From Pholis gunnellus (Eukaryota > Chordata > Actinopteri > Perciformes > Pholidae), in the NCBI GenBank assembly GCA_910591455.2, contig OU342807.1, positions 16,422,594 to 16,486,593 on the forward strand: a stretch of 64,000 nucleotides of DNA, read 5' to 3'. Within the stretch, counting starts at the first letter, position 1. Each line of letters starts with the position of its first letter. This document shows, in pieces, positions 30,123 through 53,570 of the stretch. A model generated the notes under the pieces. That model saw only the letters and a list, made by a program, of their open reading frames with translations. It made no database searches and was not told the DNA's origin. Both the position numbers and the translations under genes were made by a program.

Positions 30123-31394
30123 CAGGGGTCGGCAACCTTAGCCAAAGAGCCATTTTGCACCAAATAAAATGTGTCTGGAGCCGCAAAAGCTATTTGATAT
30201 CACAGCTTATAAAGTTTTGTATATAATTATATTATACATACAAAAACTATAGTTTGTTGTAATTGTGAAAGTATAGAACAAGAATAAAGACAATTCTTGA
30301 CATTTTACCCATTATAACAATATCAAACTCTTATGAAGAGGAGAAAAAAACTTGCTCAGTTTGCTGCAGCAGTTGAGAAATCGCTCTTTTTCGCTCATCT
30401 CCAGCGTGATACTTTTCATCAAATGCTGTGTGCTTGTTCTGGAAGTGACATTAAACATTACATGTTTTATTGTTTGCTAATTTCTCGCCACATTTCAAGC
30501 ATACAAACCAGCATCGTTGACAGTGAAAGCAAATGAATATGTCCACGCAGAATTAAACTCTTTATTTTCCTCCTTGACTTTTCTTTTTTTGGATTTATCC
30601 ATTGATAGTTTACCAAATGGGTTAATGTTGCGCCAATACTTTTACACCAGAACCTCATTTTCTGTTTCCGTCTCATCCTCCACGATAAAAGCAACAAACA
30701 CACAGGAACACAGCTTCCTAAGCTCTTAACGTGCTCAACATAATAGCTTACAATAGTTTACCGAGGGCGGAGGTCTGCAAATAATACATGATTGGCCACC
30801 TGTAGGGAAAGGCGTAATAGGATGTGGCGCACATTTTAGTTGACAAACTATTACAACATTTTTTATTGTTGGCGGTGTCCAGCGGTGTTATCAGCCCTAC
30901 GGAGCGGCCGTCTGAAGTCACGGTTAGTGGCTTTGAGGAGGACGGACACAAAGCAGGACTTTCCTTTCCTTATTAATGCTTATTTTGTTCTGCACAACTA
31001 TTGTGAAGTCCACACACATAAACTGTAAAGGAACAAAACATTGATTGCTCTCCAGAACGACAGAGACTTCAGTCACCAGCAGAGAAAAGTATCAAGCACG
31101 ACCTTTCATTATTAAAGACTCCTTTATTACTCTGTCGTATTATTTTAACTAAGCAACCAATCTACATCCTGTTTACACCGGCACCTTCGTGCCCAGTGTA
31201 CGTGTATCACGTGATATTAGTTTACATGCGTGGTAGTCTGGCTGGAGATCAATCTCGAATACGATGCTGAAACGCAGTGTGTACGGAGATCGTTTTAAAA
31301 CTCCAAACTCCACTCCAGTAGTAGTGGATGTAGCCTCAGGGAGCCGCAACAGAGGGGCTGAAGAGCCGCATGCGGCTCCGGAGCCGCGGGTTGC
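30123..31394 (+). mobile_element. Non-autonomous hAT-type element
   Basis: The left end CAGGGGTCGGCAACCTTAGC is the classic Charlie-like hAT terminus, followed by 'agagccattttgcacc'. The right end reads 'agccgcatgcggctccggag' then 'ccgcgggttgc', the expected mirror, but the final 'cgacccctg' is missing. No intact transposase frame is present. It separates the divergent aspscr1 and notum genes. Confidence 0.72.
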
Positions 31395-33004
31395 ACTGGT
31401 CAGACAACACAACACGTGCTGCCAACAGATGGAGAGGTGTGAAGCCAGAGCTTCAGAGGGCATACAACCGACTGAGTTACCGCTGCAGCAACATTTAGAC
31501 ATTCAGAGGCAGAATCCACCTAAAAGAGAGGGAGAGGGAGCGGTGAATACAGATCTCAGTTCAGGGGGGGGAATTGCCAAACAGGAAATTGAATAAACAA
31601 ACAAACAATCAGTTTCTTCTTCTCAGTTCCTTCCTCCGTCTGCAACTTCAAAACTGCCTGATGGAGCGTTAAAGCACAACAAGGCATCTGTGTCTTTACA
31701 ACATTTTCACCAAAAAAGCCTTTAATCATTGACAAATGAATGGCAACAAATGCACTTGTTAAAAACAGGATTTCCTCTCTTGCAAAACTCTAAAACCTAT
31801 CAAAGTCAGAAAACAAAAATGTAATGGCAGTGTTGCTGAACGTTAGACTTCAAGATGTTGCTGGGTCTGGTTTAAATCACTGATTTTAACAGTTTCTATT
31901 GAAGTGAATAAAAGAAGAGCTTTTATAAATTGGATCAGTATATGACACATTAGATTTAGGACAGATTTCAAAGAGACTATACACGTTTAAAAAGGTGCTT
32001 TAGATGAGGATGAGGAAAAGAAAGATAGAACCTGTAAATCTTTGAAGAAACAACTGTCTATCAAAGTGCTGCAACCAAAGGTGGAACCAAAAAAGCCTTT
32101 TCATTAACACAACATAGTGAATGGCAGCCTAAAGGAAAAGGAGAACTCTGAAGTGAGAGACAACCCTCAGGATTCAGTTTTTCTTGGAGTAAAAGTTGAT
32201 GAGCTGCTCTGAACCTTGATGCGCTCAAAAGCACAAGGAACATATTTTATTCAAAACTAGATCAGTTTCAGTAGCCTACCCGTGAAATGCATTTGAACGG
32301 ACTCTTCTCTGTGAGATTAAACACGTGTATCAATGGAAACTTGTTTGTGTGGACTCATGGTGTGACCCTCCGCAGCCTGTCCAACTGCGAGTCTCCTTCA
32401 CACACCATATTCAATCGAAGACACTTCAAAGGCAGCGCGGTACGATGACATGACATCAAAGAGACTAGCGAGTGAACCGACTGAGGGGGCGTACCAGGCA
32501 TACGCATACTCTTAGTGTGAGACCGACGCCCCGCGAGGAGCACCAGCCAACGATCATAACGATTGGCCCGCGGGAGTGAGAAGCACGGGGCAGGGGGAGG
32601 GGGCGATGGGGGGGTTACATAAAATTCCACTTCGTCCACAGCCCATGAGGACCTGGACCAAGAGTCACGAGGTGACACTGGGCTGAACGAGACTGGCTTC
32701 AGGGACTTCCACGACGCGCGTAATGACGCTTTAACTGGCTGCTCACAATTTTAGGATTTAAGTGATGTGGGGACTGCGTCACATGCATCCGAGGTGATTT
32801 TTTAAACCAGCTCTCCATCTCTCAAGGCACCATGGAGGACCCTAACCTGAGTTCATTCTGCTCACCTTTCATGAGCGATAACTTCATAAAGGTCTCCGTG
32901 CGTTTTCAAAGAACTCTGAACTTTTCTAACGACTCTTAAATATCCTGTGTGTTATTGAAGTTCCTTAAACACATTTGAGAACCGTTTTCCAGTAACAATT
33001 AGAC
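31395..33004. other. notum upstream region
   Basis: It should hold the notum promoter and 5' UTR. A G/C-rich block at 32520-32700, including a G-run at 32585-32615 and 'ttacataaaa' just after it, is the most promoter-like part. Transcription start cannot be fixed by reading. No other gene is supported. Confidence 0.4.
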
Positions 33005-34565
33005 ATGCAGATCCGTGGTGTGCTGAGGAGCTGGGCCGGTCGGTCTGCGGTGCGCTCCTGCTTGCTGCTGCTCTTCATCCACGTGAGCGCACCGGTGGAG
33101 GCGAGGAGCCTACAAGGCGGTCGGGCGCAAAGTCGGCGGGCGCAGCAGCAGCAGCAGCAGCAGCCACTGGCGCACAGGGAGCGGGTGGAAGGAGCAGAGA
33201 GCTTTCCCTTAGACTTTACAGCCGTGGAGGGCAACATGGACAACTTCATGGAACAGATAAAGAACTTGGCGCAGTCGCTGTACCCGTGCTCTGCGCAGAA
33301 GCTGGATCAAGACATGAAGTTGCACTTTTTGAAGAATGCAACTGTGACTTGCAATGACGGGTCAGCAGCAGGGTAAGTAAATGGGATGAGCTGCATCTAG
33401 ACGTTGTCAATAACTCAGAACATGGCACTTAAAAGACCTGTCATCACTGGTATGCGTAGCGTTTTGGGGGTTAAAGCCATGAATCCGCAGAGGCTTAGTT
33501 CCGCTCTGCTTCGTCTGACATCCAGTTTGTTTTACTGTGGTGGTTTAGTTGCCTGCCCTTCAGTCCATTTGTACTCCGGATGTGACCAAAATGGATCAAA
33601 GGACCAGATCAGAGTGAAGGCAGTGCGCGCTGCCGCTGTGGCTAATACACGACACTATGCGTGCGCAAACATAATAAAGAGGCAAACGCTTCCTACCCTG
33701 CGGGGATGATTTGATTTTAGTCTGATGGACTAAAGCTGTTGAGTCAGGTATTCAACATTAAAACTAGACTAATGAAGATCGATTATAATGATAGTTTTCG
33801 CTACAGTGGAACAAATAGAAGAATCATGGACTTTTATGAATCTTGCTTATGAATCAATCAGTTGAACTAAAACACATCTCACAATCATCTCACTGTAAGA
33901 ACAACGTGACTTTTAGTCAAATGTGCACACACAAACAAGGTGAAGGAATGGATAAAGGGCACCGTGTTCCAGAGGCCGATCAATTCAATGTGATGTGAAA
34001 AGAGGCAGACATAATACATCTCAATACTTTTGATGTTATAGACTGAAAGGATCACAAGTCTATTGGGCATGAATACTATCTCATGACTCCTGTATCATTA
34101 ACGGGTGAGGCAGTGCAGCTAACAGCCTTTTTTGACAGTAAATATAACAGACTGTAGCTGTAGAGACTAACATTACTTCAGAAGAAAATCCTGAGAACCT
34201 AATCATTTTTTGAGCTATACCTTTTAGAAAAGCAAGGTATTATTGTTATGCTTTAATTTGATCAAACAGGATTTAATTACCAGTACATTAAACAGTATTA
34301 AATCACCAAATATGAAACGCTGTTGGGTGGATAAGAGGGACCTTTCCATATGCCACCCAAGCTGTCAAGCCTCTGTGATTGTGTGTGCTGCCAACAGCTT
34401 GATGAGTTTCCTCTACTCCTGTTTTTTTTCTGTTTTTAAATAATCAATTTGAGCTGTTAAAGCCACAAAACAGACTCCTGCTGTGATGCACTTTTAGCGG
34501 TCCGATCAGAGCCAAATACTTCATGTCAGGAGGATCAAAGGAAGCATCCCTACTGTGTAGCTTGT

Positions 34566-34642
<77 letters not shown>

Positions 34643-34791
34643 TAATCTGTGTGTGCATGCTTGACACAGGTACTACATCAAGGAGTCCAAAGGCAGCAAG
34701 AGGTGGCTGCTGTTCTTAGAAGGTGAGGATGAACCTAACACAGATGTAGAGCTCATTACAGGGAAACACAACTCAATGTAACATGTTAACA

Positions 34792-34827
<36 letters not shown>

Positions 34828-37799
34828 GTTCAGGTGGATGGCACTGTTTCAACAGGCAGACCTGTGACAGCAGGTATGAGACGATGAGGAGACTGATGAG
34901 CTCCACCAAGTGGCCGCAAACCAGAACAGGTAACGAGACACGCACGTCCTGCATTGTGTGCAGCACAATCAAAGCACACATCTTATGCACAAACGTACAC
35001 ACATGGCAGAGGTGGTTCTTACAGCTGTTACAAATTCTCTGTTCAGCCCTGCTAAGATTTTGCTTTCCCCAGTTGAAAAAAGAAAAAAAGAAATTCCCCT
35101 GAATGAAGGAGATTCATAGACATGTTTGTGTTTCCTCTTTAGCTGAGTTTGCATTAATCTTTAAAAGTCAAACTCTCTGGTTTTTCCCCCCCTCCGGCCA
35201 TCAGGGGACTACTTGTTTGTTTATGACTCTCTCTCTCTCTCCACCACCCTCTCTGTGTACCATTTACACATAGCTCCTCAATGCCTGCATGTAAATGCTG
35301 ACCAAAGCAGGAAAAGTTAATGACTTATTGACCACAGGGAAAACACATACACGGACACACACATACCCAGTAAAAACACACTTCATACATCAAAATACAC
35401 ATCTATACATCAAGGTTTGTGACTTTCAACAAGTATCCTATGATTTTAACCTCTTTTACGACGAGGGCATTTGTCGGGAAAGTGAAGTAAATGTTGGATC
35501 TCGCCTTCTTTATCTCACAGGAACAGGAATCCTGTCTCCTCAGCCAGAGGAAAACCCTCACTGGTGGAACGCCAACATGGTGTAAGAACTCGTGTCTCTC
35601 AAAATATGATTTTATTTATTAGACTTTTTCTTGACTTGTGGTGCTTTATAGGACTATTTCCACCGTGTGAAGCTATGGTCTTTACTGTGTTCATGATTGT
35701 GTTCACTTTCCACTACAAGCTTCAACATGCAAGTGATAATGTTTATATAATATGATGCTATGATCAGGTGTTAAAACTATTACTTCACATGGACCATCTA
35801 CACAAGTGAAACACTTCTTACAGGTGAATAATTTAGCACACTGACGGGGACTTTTCTTTATAGAATTAGCTTTTTACACTAAGCCTTTACTTCTCCGCAT
35901 TTATTCAAGTTATTCATGTCAAGACTTTCACTTTAATTGCTACTTCCAGTTACAATAAGTACATTTAAGACACAACGAGACACGTTTGCTTCCCTTGCCG
36001 TTATTGTTTTTGCCATTTATCATCTTTTTATACATAAAGAAAGACCACTAGTGCCTGCCAACAGTCAGTCTGATCCTGTTCTGTTCCAGCAGCTACTCAT
36101 TGTTACATAATACACACTCATCACATCCTACAACAGCTCTCTGTCTTTGAACACACATACACACTTTGTTTGTGTTCCGTCTACCATCACACAGCCAGGT
36201 TGGCTGTTATTTGTACAACTGTTGTATCTGTCAGCTATCAGTGAACTGGCTCAAATGAAAGAGTTTCTCTCTCTCTCTCTATTGTAGCTTCATCCCGTAC
36301 TGCTCCAGTGATGTGTGGAGCGGAGCCACTCCGAAGACAGATCACAGTAAGGCACAATAAATCATCTGTGAGCTTGTAGATCTGCTGTACCAGCTCTTTA
36401 AAGGCAGAGCAAACAGATCAGAGTTCAGTTTTCTGTGCCTTTGTTGTGTGGTAGCTTTTAGCTCTCATATCAACTTTACAGTTTTGAACTTCAGATCAAT
36501 TATTACTTCCAAAATGCCATAGCTAAAAACAAGAAACTAGTCGTTAATTGTCAAATTGAGTATAATTCAATGTAATCGGTCAGGTGCCTTTTGGAGTATG
36601 GATAAACGAATGGGCCTTTTGCATTAAACCCTGTAAATTAAGCACATAATAAACCTTATTATCTTACTCATTATCAGAAAAATGTAAACATTCAGGCTCC
36701 CTCATGTGGCTAAAAGGTGTACCGCAGATATAAATGTTAAATAAAAGACTATGTAAGAAATTGTGCTACTGTATTCAAATCTCTGGATGACTGCTCTACC
36801 TGATATCTGTTTAAATATACCCTCTACATTTTCTTACTCTTGCACTGTGTACAGCAGCTGTATAAGGATGTAGAGTTCATAGTCAGAGCGAGGAGTGTGT
36901 CATGTGGCTCTCTATGTTAATAATGAAAAAACACATATTTGTTCTCAGGTGATTATGCGTTCATGGGCTCTCTGATCATTAAGGAGGTGGTGAATGAGCT
37001 GCTGACAAAAGGTCTGGACAACGCAAAGGTTCTGCTTCTGGCAGGAAGCAGGTCAGTTCAGCACCTAATGTGTGGGTGTGTTGCCTTCTGTATGTGTGTG
37101 TGTTTCACCAAAGCTCACTTTCACCCTCTGATCTGACTCTTCCCGTCACCAGTGCGGGCGGTACAGGTGTCCTGCTGAACGTGGACCACGTTGCAGAGCA
37201 GCTGGAGTCGCAGGGCCACCGAGGGGTGCAGGTCAGGGGCCTGGCTGACTCCGGATGGTTCCTGGACAACAAACAGTACAAATTCACAGACTGCCTGGAC
37301 ACCATCAGCTGTGCCCCCACTGAGGCCATAAAGAGAGGCATCAGGTAGGACGGGTGGTAGCAGGAAGATGGTGTTAATGGACAGGTGGCTAGATAAGAAG
37401 TTAAGGTTCATATGCCGTACAGATTTTGTAAAGCGGTGATACTTTGCAGGTACTGGGGCGGTTTGGTGCCAGAGAGCTGCAGACAGGCTCATGTGGGAGA
37501 GGAGTGGAAGTGTTTCTTTGGATATAAAGTCTTCCCCATGTTAAAAAGTGAGTGCTCCTCCACATGGCTGACGTAGATGCTAACGACAGAGGCGGGTGTG
37601 TCACTTGAAGTCTGACCTGCAGTGCATCCTCTCCCCCGTCCAGGCCCGGTGTTCGTGGTGCAGTGGCTGTTTGACGAGGCCCAGCTGACGGTCGACAACA
37701 TCCACCTGACCGGGCAGCCCGTCAACGAGGGCCAGTGGAGATACATACAGAACCTGGGACAGGAACTGAGGAGCACGCTACGCGACGTACCGTAAGACT

Positions 37800-37894
<95 letters not shown>

Positions 37895-38666
37895 CATAGT
37901 AAAGTAACAGAAACCGTTTTGTTGACTGTGTGATTCTGTGTTTTGAATGGCAGGGCGATGTTTTCTCCGGCCTGTCTGTCGCATGAACTCATCACTAGAA
38001 CGTAAGTAAATCAAACTTTCTAAGACATCTTAAAGGTTCTCTCCATTAATAATTGTTTCAAATACTCTGCTTCTAATTCAATATTACAAATAAAGCAGTG
38101 TTGTCCATTCATTTGCAACATAGTATTGATGTTGACAGATAAATAACTAGACATTGTCAAAGAAATGTCTAGTTGGTGGTATACATCATCATATCGCGCA
38201 ATGATTGTGTTACATTATACTTAATCCGATAATCATTCAAAACCGTACACAAAGACTGTATGCAAGTATGCAGATTTCACATTGTAATAACATATATGGC
38301 TCTCTTCACTATGTGTCTTCACTATGCAGCTACTGGATGGACATTCAGGTGAAAGGCACCTCTCTGCCCAGAGCCCTCCACTGCTGGGACCGAAGCCTCC
38401 AGGACAACAACCACACCAACGGCAGCAACCGCAACCACGAAAAGCACAAGACGCCACCCGCGAGGGGTTGCCCACTACATTTGATTGACAGCTGCCCGTG
38501 GCCTCACTGCAATCCCTCCTGCCCGACTATACGCGACCAGCTGACGGGACAGGAGATGAGCGTCATCCAGTTCCTGAAGCACATGGGCTTCGACGTGCAG
38601 AAGATGGCCCAGCAGCAGGGGATGGACCCCAAGAAGCTACTGGGCATGCTCAATAACGGGAGCTGA
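33005..38666 (+). CDS. notum: notum: palmitoleoyl-protein carboxylesterase, secreted Wnt deacylase
   Basis: Eleven exons: 33005-33372, 34670-34722, 34834-34929, 35521-35581, 36288-36346, 36949-37051, 37153-37344, 37450-37547, 37644-37791, 37954-38001 and 38330-38666. Phases close to 520 aa (human 496). A signal peptide (SCLLLLFIHVSAPVEA) is followed by an Arg/Gln-rich stretch with seven glutamines and then the alpha/beta hydrolase fold. The nucleophile is in GSSAGG (Ser247 in this model, matching human Ser232), with Asp in WLFDEAQL (about 354) and His in CLSHEL (about 403); the oxyanion-region motif LEGGWHCF is intact. Cysteine-rich C-terminal part: CPWPHCNPSCP. N-glycosylation sequons include KNATV and NNHTNGS. 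Established role: it removes the palmitoleate from Wnt ligands outside the cell and so limits Wnt signalling; it is often itself a Wnt target. The notum1a/notum1b copy cannot be decided here. Confidence 0.96.
33139..33163 (+). repeat. notum: CAG repeat encoding polyglutamine in notum
   Basis: Consecutive CAG codons encode about seven to eight glutamines directly after the signal peptide, in a disordered basic segment not present in this form in human NOTUM. Confidence 0.85.
33373..34669. other. notum intron 1
   Basis: A 1.3-kb intron. Its 3' end carries (TG)n at 34567-34640, ending 30 bp before the exon 2 acceptor. No other gene or recognised repeat. Confidence 0.6.
34567..34640. repeat. (TG)n microsatellite in notum intron 1
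   Basis: About 37 TG units, placed where the branch point/polypyrimidine region of the exon 2 acceptor would lie. Confidence 0.95.
37801..37892. repeat. (AC)n microsatellite in a notum intron
   Basis: About 46 AC units starting 10 bp after the donor of the exon ending at 37791. It fills more than half of this 162-bp intron. Confidence 0.96.
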
Positions 38667-38988
38667 GAGAAGAAGACGCTCAACATCAATGGAAGACATC
38701 AGGAGCATGAAGACTGAACTCAAAAGAGAAAACTGGCAATACTTCCAAACGTTATCTTCCATCAACGACAAAACAAGACCCAACTTTTGAAAAACCAAAC
38801 GACTCAAAAACTCACAAGTGCCTGATGAGTTCTGAAAACGTTGAGTCAGATACAATCAAACCAGAACGGTGTTGTTGAGCTGTTTAAACACAACATAAGG
38901 GATCACTTGTTTTAACACGTAGACATAGATATGTTGTGTAGACATGCTGTTATAGCGAGGTGTACACAAATACAATGAAAGGTGGGTA

Positions 38989-39022
<34 letters not shown>

Positions 39023-40200
39023 AGAACATATGTACCGTACTCTATGCATGTGCAGTTGAGACTGTCATGGTGGTCTAAAATAGTTTTGATGGGAAAGAAC
39101 GAGATTGAAAACACCTCACAGTTTGTGTTGTGGTGATTTGGTGCGTTCAACTCTCCACATTCAGAGATCCATCTATGGTGCTGCTGTTTCTACCCTCATC
39201 CAAATATGCTGCTTTTTCTAATTTTGGAAAAATAATAATTGAATGGGTAATATTTACTAATAAAACGGTACAAATATTAAGGTTATTACTTTGTTCTTCG
39301 GGGTACTTAAAAGTGAGAACAATATTTTTCTACTGAGAATATCTAGTATATTTGTATCTTATAGCCAAATACAGTTAGCTACTGTAACAGTGTCTCCATA
39401 CTTTTTACTTTTGTATTTGCATGTTTACTTGATATATTATAAGTAACTATAAGTACTATTAATGCCAATAGTACAAATTGTATCCATATTATTTTCAGAC
39501 TGTTGAGTTTGTAACAATTGTTGTTCTTGTGCTGTCGTAGTGCCCACACTTTATACAAGTATAACAAGTACGTGCTGAGATGATAAAACATAATTTAATT
39601 ACTATAGTATGACAATACAGCGGCAGTTGTCACCCTAAAAGGAGCAACTCAGAAAACCGGGAAAAGAAATGGAAAAACAAGAATTCATTTTCCGTATTAT
39701 CACACTCAACATCCACAACATCCCAACTTTACCTAATGTACAACATACATACTAATAAAATGATTTAAAACAAATTCAAAGCATTAAAAAAAAAACATTG
39801 TAGACAACATACAGTGTTTTGTACAAGAAATAATAAAAACTATTTGTTCACAGTTGATATGAAAGTGCGTTTTACGAGAGATGACTGAAATCCATGTGAA
39901 CTGATTAACATCACTTTTACTGTCCGTTAACATTTAACTTCCTAAAGTTTGAGTTCAGGCATTTCATCTATAAACAGCACTGTATAAAGCAGACAGCTTT
40001 GTTTCACCTGATGTTTCCACTTGGTGTGTTTTGCCGGTAAAATCCTAGCCAAATTTAAAATTAATAATACATTTGGATTTGGTCATATATAGCGTTGTCC
40101 TTCCTTTTTATTATTCCAGTTATATCCATGCTGGTTTGAGATTTCTCCAGTCATCAGTGCTCATAGAATTGAGCATCTTTGTCTGCTGGAGGTTGGGATC
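38667..40200. other. Convergent 3' region of notum and tmc6
   Basis: notum 3' UTR from the left and tmc6 3' UTR from the right. Candidate plus-strand AATAAA signals for notum lie at 39259-39264, 39754-39759 and 39832-39837; the minus-strand AATAAA for tmc6 lies at 40107-40112. A (GT)n run lies at about 38993-39020. Confidence 0.55.
40107..40112 (-). terminator. tmc6: Poly(A) signal candidate for tmc6
   Basis: AATAAA on the minus strand, 89 bp past the tmc6 stop codon. Confidence 0.6.
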
Positions 40201-49649
<9,449 letters not shown>

Positions 49650-52600
49650 TTCTTCTTCTCCTCTGAAAGTCTTGATCTGTGTGCGGCTGTCGGCCTCCTC
49701 GTCGACCAATGGCAGAGGGATCACACCCTCTCCTGTTCAGGCCCGCGCTCCACTCCCAGCATGGTGTTTACTCGGCTACCTGAGAGAGGAGAGGGAGGCG
49801 GGGCGACGGGAAGCGAGTGAATTACAGGTGAGGGGAAAATGCCAACAGACTTCCTTGGAATTTGAATGCTCTCGTCGTGTCGCTGCTTGTCCTGCGCACA
49901 TTTGTAACTGCATAGTGAGGAAGCAAAACGTGAGCGTATGACCACGAACTATACGCCTAAAGGTGTCATTTAAAGTATAAATGGGGTCTCATGGACTACA
50001 ATTACCTGAGTCCACATGACCAAGAACAACTTGAGATATTACTCTGTTAAAATCATAGGCATCCATTTTTGCATGCTTTCAGTGTGAGGTGTCAGTGACT
50101 CATGGAGTTGAGGGATTAGGTCATGAGAGCTCCATTGTGGTTTATGAGGTCAGTGTCACCAGTGAGATGAATATTCATGGCGGGAGACAGAATGATGCAT
50201 TGTGTGTGTGTGTGTCATATGAGAGGTTTGGAGGAAGCACGCTGGTTCCTCTGTCTTTGTGCACAATTTTAAAAAGGCCCCCACTTCCATCCAAAATCTG
50301 TTCTCAGTTACGGCGCAACAATCTCATAAACGTTCGTCAAAGACCCTGAGAGGACGTGTCCTGTTGTTTTACAACATGGTCACAGAAGATATTAAACAAA
50401 TGAAGAAGAAATTGTATCCAGGTATGCATTGTAGACTATTAAAACCTTGTTTTTAACAGATTTACTTTCCAAGCCTGCCTTGATAAAGCAAAGCAAACGC
50501 AATCAAAAACTATAAGTTCTGCTTAGCGATGGCTTTCTGGGGCATAAAAAAAACCTGATTTGATAATATACCCACATACCTCACAGTTAAGAGGACATAA
50601 TATGACATCAAACGGGCGGATTAACTTTTAAAATGTCACGTTTACGATGAGCAATTGATGGAATATACCTCGAGATGACACATTTCTTGACCATCAGAGA
50701 TTTGTGGCGGTTCTCTCTTTGATATCTTTGGATTTTGATGAGGTCATAACACAAATTGATTTTTTCAGGTATTTAAGTCACAGCCAGTCACTCTTAATTA
50801 TTGTATCCATATTCAACTTATCAATTGATTTTAAAGAAAATAAACCTACATATACCATGATTCACTGTCGTTTCCTACTTAGCTTGTAACAAACCTTTTA
50901 CCACTTCATCGGTTTGGAATTGATTTACTATAATTAATTATTTGGAGAGACAATAAAAGACAAAACTTAGTTATGACCGAGCAGCCCTGTGTGACAGAAT
51001 GCTGGAGAATGAGCGTAGCCTTGAAGTATATCTCGGTTACTGGACGTCTATGGGAACGGGTAGCAGCTTCTTTTCCTGAGATGAATATCTGGGCCAACTA
51101 TGAAATTCAGTTCAAAGTTCAGTGAAGAAAAGCACTTGAGGTCGCATTAACGTCAGATCCACTTCCTGTTTACATGCACCCACAGCAGAGAACGACGTTC
51201 GTGGTGATGTGCCATTTGTATTTTCCTGTGAAAAGATCTACGGGTTGAGTCTTTGCTCTGTGGTACAAAATTGTATCAGAGAGTTGCTACTAATTAAGAT
51301 AAACTAGGCTAAGCTCGCCATTCCACAAACCTTCAAGCTGCACACAGACAGAGGAAACATCAAAGAGTTTGTCTCATTCTGGGAAAGTCAAAACAACAGG
51401 AAAATTCACCTTAAACTTCACTATTACTTAACCGTTCGAGAGCTTGGAAGTTCAGTCCCCAGTAAGCTGCTCCTACATCGGTTGCGTGCAGTGAGCACTC
51501 ACACTCACTGCAAAGACTTTAAGATTCAAACCTCCAGCACATCACAAGTAGTTGTGTTTGTTCCCTGTGTAATGTGTGATGGCTGATAACAACAGAGGGT
51601 GTGTGAATATTTCAATCATTACACAAATGTGTTTGTTATATGAGACCCGGACTTTTGCTCTGGGGGTGGAGGTCTTTCTGGTTCTGGTCTTGAGTGAATA
51701 TGACATCAGCTGCATGCATGAAGCAGGCGCAGCTCTGGATACACGACCTAACGCCTGAGAAATGTCCCTCTACCACCGTCAGCGGTAATCCTGCTTTTGT
51801 GCCCGTTCTTTTCAGGCAATCTACTGCACACATCTGCTTTTATTTTTTTTTGCTTCTCTCGCTCTCACACATACTTTTTTCATTACCTGATGTTTCCAGG
51901 ATCATGTTACACTTTTCTTAACGGTCCATTTTCTACTTCCATATATTTGTTGTAGGCGATTCCTTTTTGTGTGACTTAATTTGTAAACGCCTTTACACAC
52001 CGCTGTGTTGCTGGGGTGTCATCCTCTAACAATGTGCATTAAGTCTTGCCGTGACTCTTTGTGACTTATTAAAATGTCTGTACGTGTGAACATTGGTATT
52101 GAAGAAGTGCTCCGAGGCTGCAGAGGTCAGGACAAGATATATTATTAAGAGGGTGGGACTCAACCCACCCTGACAGGGGGGTCAGAGCTGAGCTGCACCA
52201 TTGCCAAATAAAATAAGATGGAAACACAACGTAGCGGAATAACAGAAAACAGATGGGTGATTCAATGTGAGTTTAAGTTGGGTTACAAGTAAATTAGAGA
52301 ACATTGTTCCATTAAAAAAAAAAGGAAATAAGTAGTGTGAAACGCACAGAAGTGCACTAGAGAGCACACATCTCTGACTGTAAATGAAAACACTGCTGAA
52401 CATCGCATACATTAGTGGACCAGTGGAGAAAACAGAGTAGTTATAAGCTGATAAGAGGGTGATGCATAGAGTGAAGGGAGGGGTGAGAAGGAATCTGTCC
52501 ACTCTGACAGCTTTCAACAACTGCATGGAAATCAGTTCCCAGAGGGGGTGTGGGGGGGGATTAAACAATAGAGGGAGCAGGGAAGCACAAAGCTACAGCA

Positions 52601-53400
52601 AACATTGCAGTAGCTATACTTGTATTTCAACAGCCTCATGTTGTCTGTTAGTTATCACGGTTTGCCTCAAGAAAAAGGGGGTTACAGTAAATAAGCAGAG
52701 CTGCAATTCGGTGTTTTAGTACAAATCAATAGTAACTTATAGTATGGTTGTGGGGGGAATGCAGATTTAAAAAGGGAAAAACTCAAGAAAAGCAAAGGAG
52801 GCAGAGAATAGTAACAGTGGAGATGAGGGCAGACAAAAGAAAAAATGTGCATGCAATTAAGTCAGGCATGCATGTAGCTACATACACAATTACACTGTTA
52901 TTGCGCTCTGAGGCCCACAATACTGCACGTCTCTCTGCCTTCAATCACAATAAGGACACAACATGATAGGTTCAATGTTGGCGACATGACAGAGACTGTA
53001 AACCCCGGTGCTAAAACACACAAATGTGGCAATCAATGTTCATATTCCCAAAGATTATGACACTAATAAAGTACAAGAGATCTTCCACAACAAACCACCC
53101 TGCCGTTGCACAATAGACGACAATTCATTCACCCGAGATTGTGAATATTTAATTACTTCTGCAGACAAACTCACGAGAACAAGTCACACAGCAAGTCCGT
53201 GTTCCTTTAAAAACACGGACTTCTCTTGTGTTGCTGTCTATTGTCAATTTATGTTAGTTTAAATCTTAACTCGGCAGGCTGCGAGCTACTCAACATGTCA
53301 ATGAGTTTCATTAGGTTGACAAATGTTTTACCTTCGAGGTGACAACTAGGCTGTGGTTTTAGGAATCCAGAGGTAGCGACATAAAGCGACCAGCTTATAA
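49650..53400. other. Probable tmc6 5' intron / upstream region
   Basis: No coding exon is supported. Positions 49650-49700 are probably tmc6 5' UTR, because minus-strand acceptor-like sites ('cgcacacag', 'gactttcag') occur just upstream of the ATG. The remainder is AT-rich with short open frames only. Confidence 0.45.
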
Positions 53401-53427
53401 AACAGAGACACAGAGTTGCTCACTCAC

Positions 53428-53570
53428 CCGTTCAGTAACTTGACAAACCAGTTGAGTGAGTGTGAGTGTGTGTGTGTGTGTGTGTGCTCGCCAGTATGTC
53501 AGTCAAAATAGTCCCCACGCTCAGCCGGACCGCGCGGGAGAAACCATTTTTTCCGAGGGTTGTTGGATTT
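53428..53570 (-). promoter_or_regulatory. tmc6: Candidate tmc6 non-coding first exon and promoter
   Basis: On the minus strand 'gttactgaacggGTGAGTGAG' gives a strong 5' splice site at about 53428. A CpG-rich patch ('gctcagccggaccgcgcggg') lies at 53521-53540. Together they suggest the tmc6 transcription start on the tmc8-facing side. Inferred only from composition and the donor site. Confidence 0.35.

Noticed and set aside
32355..32678. 107-codon minus-strand frame upstream of notum
   Set aside because: GC-rich region with no recognised domain or splice partners; more likely promoter/5' UTR of notum read in the wrong direction.
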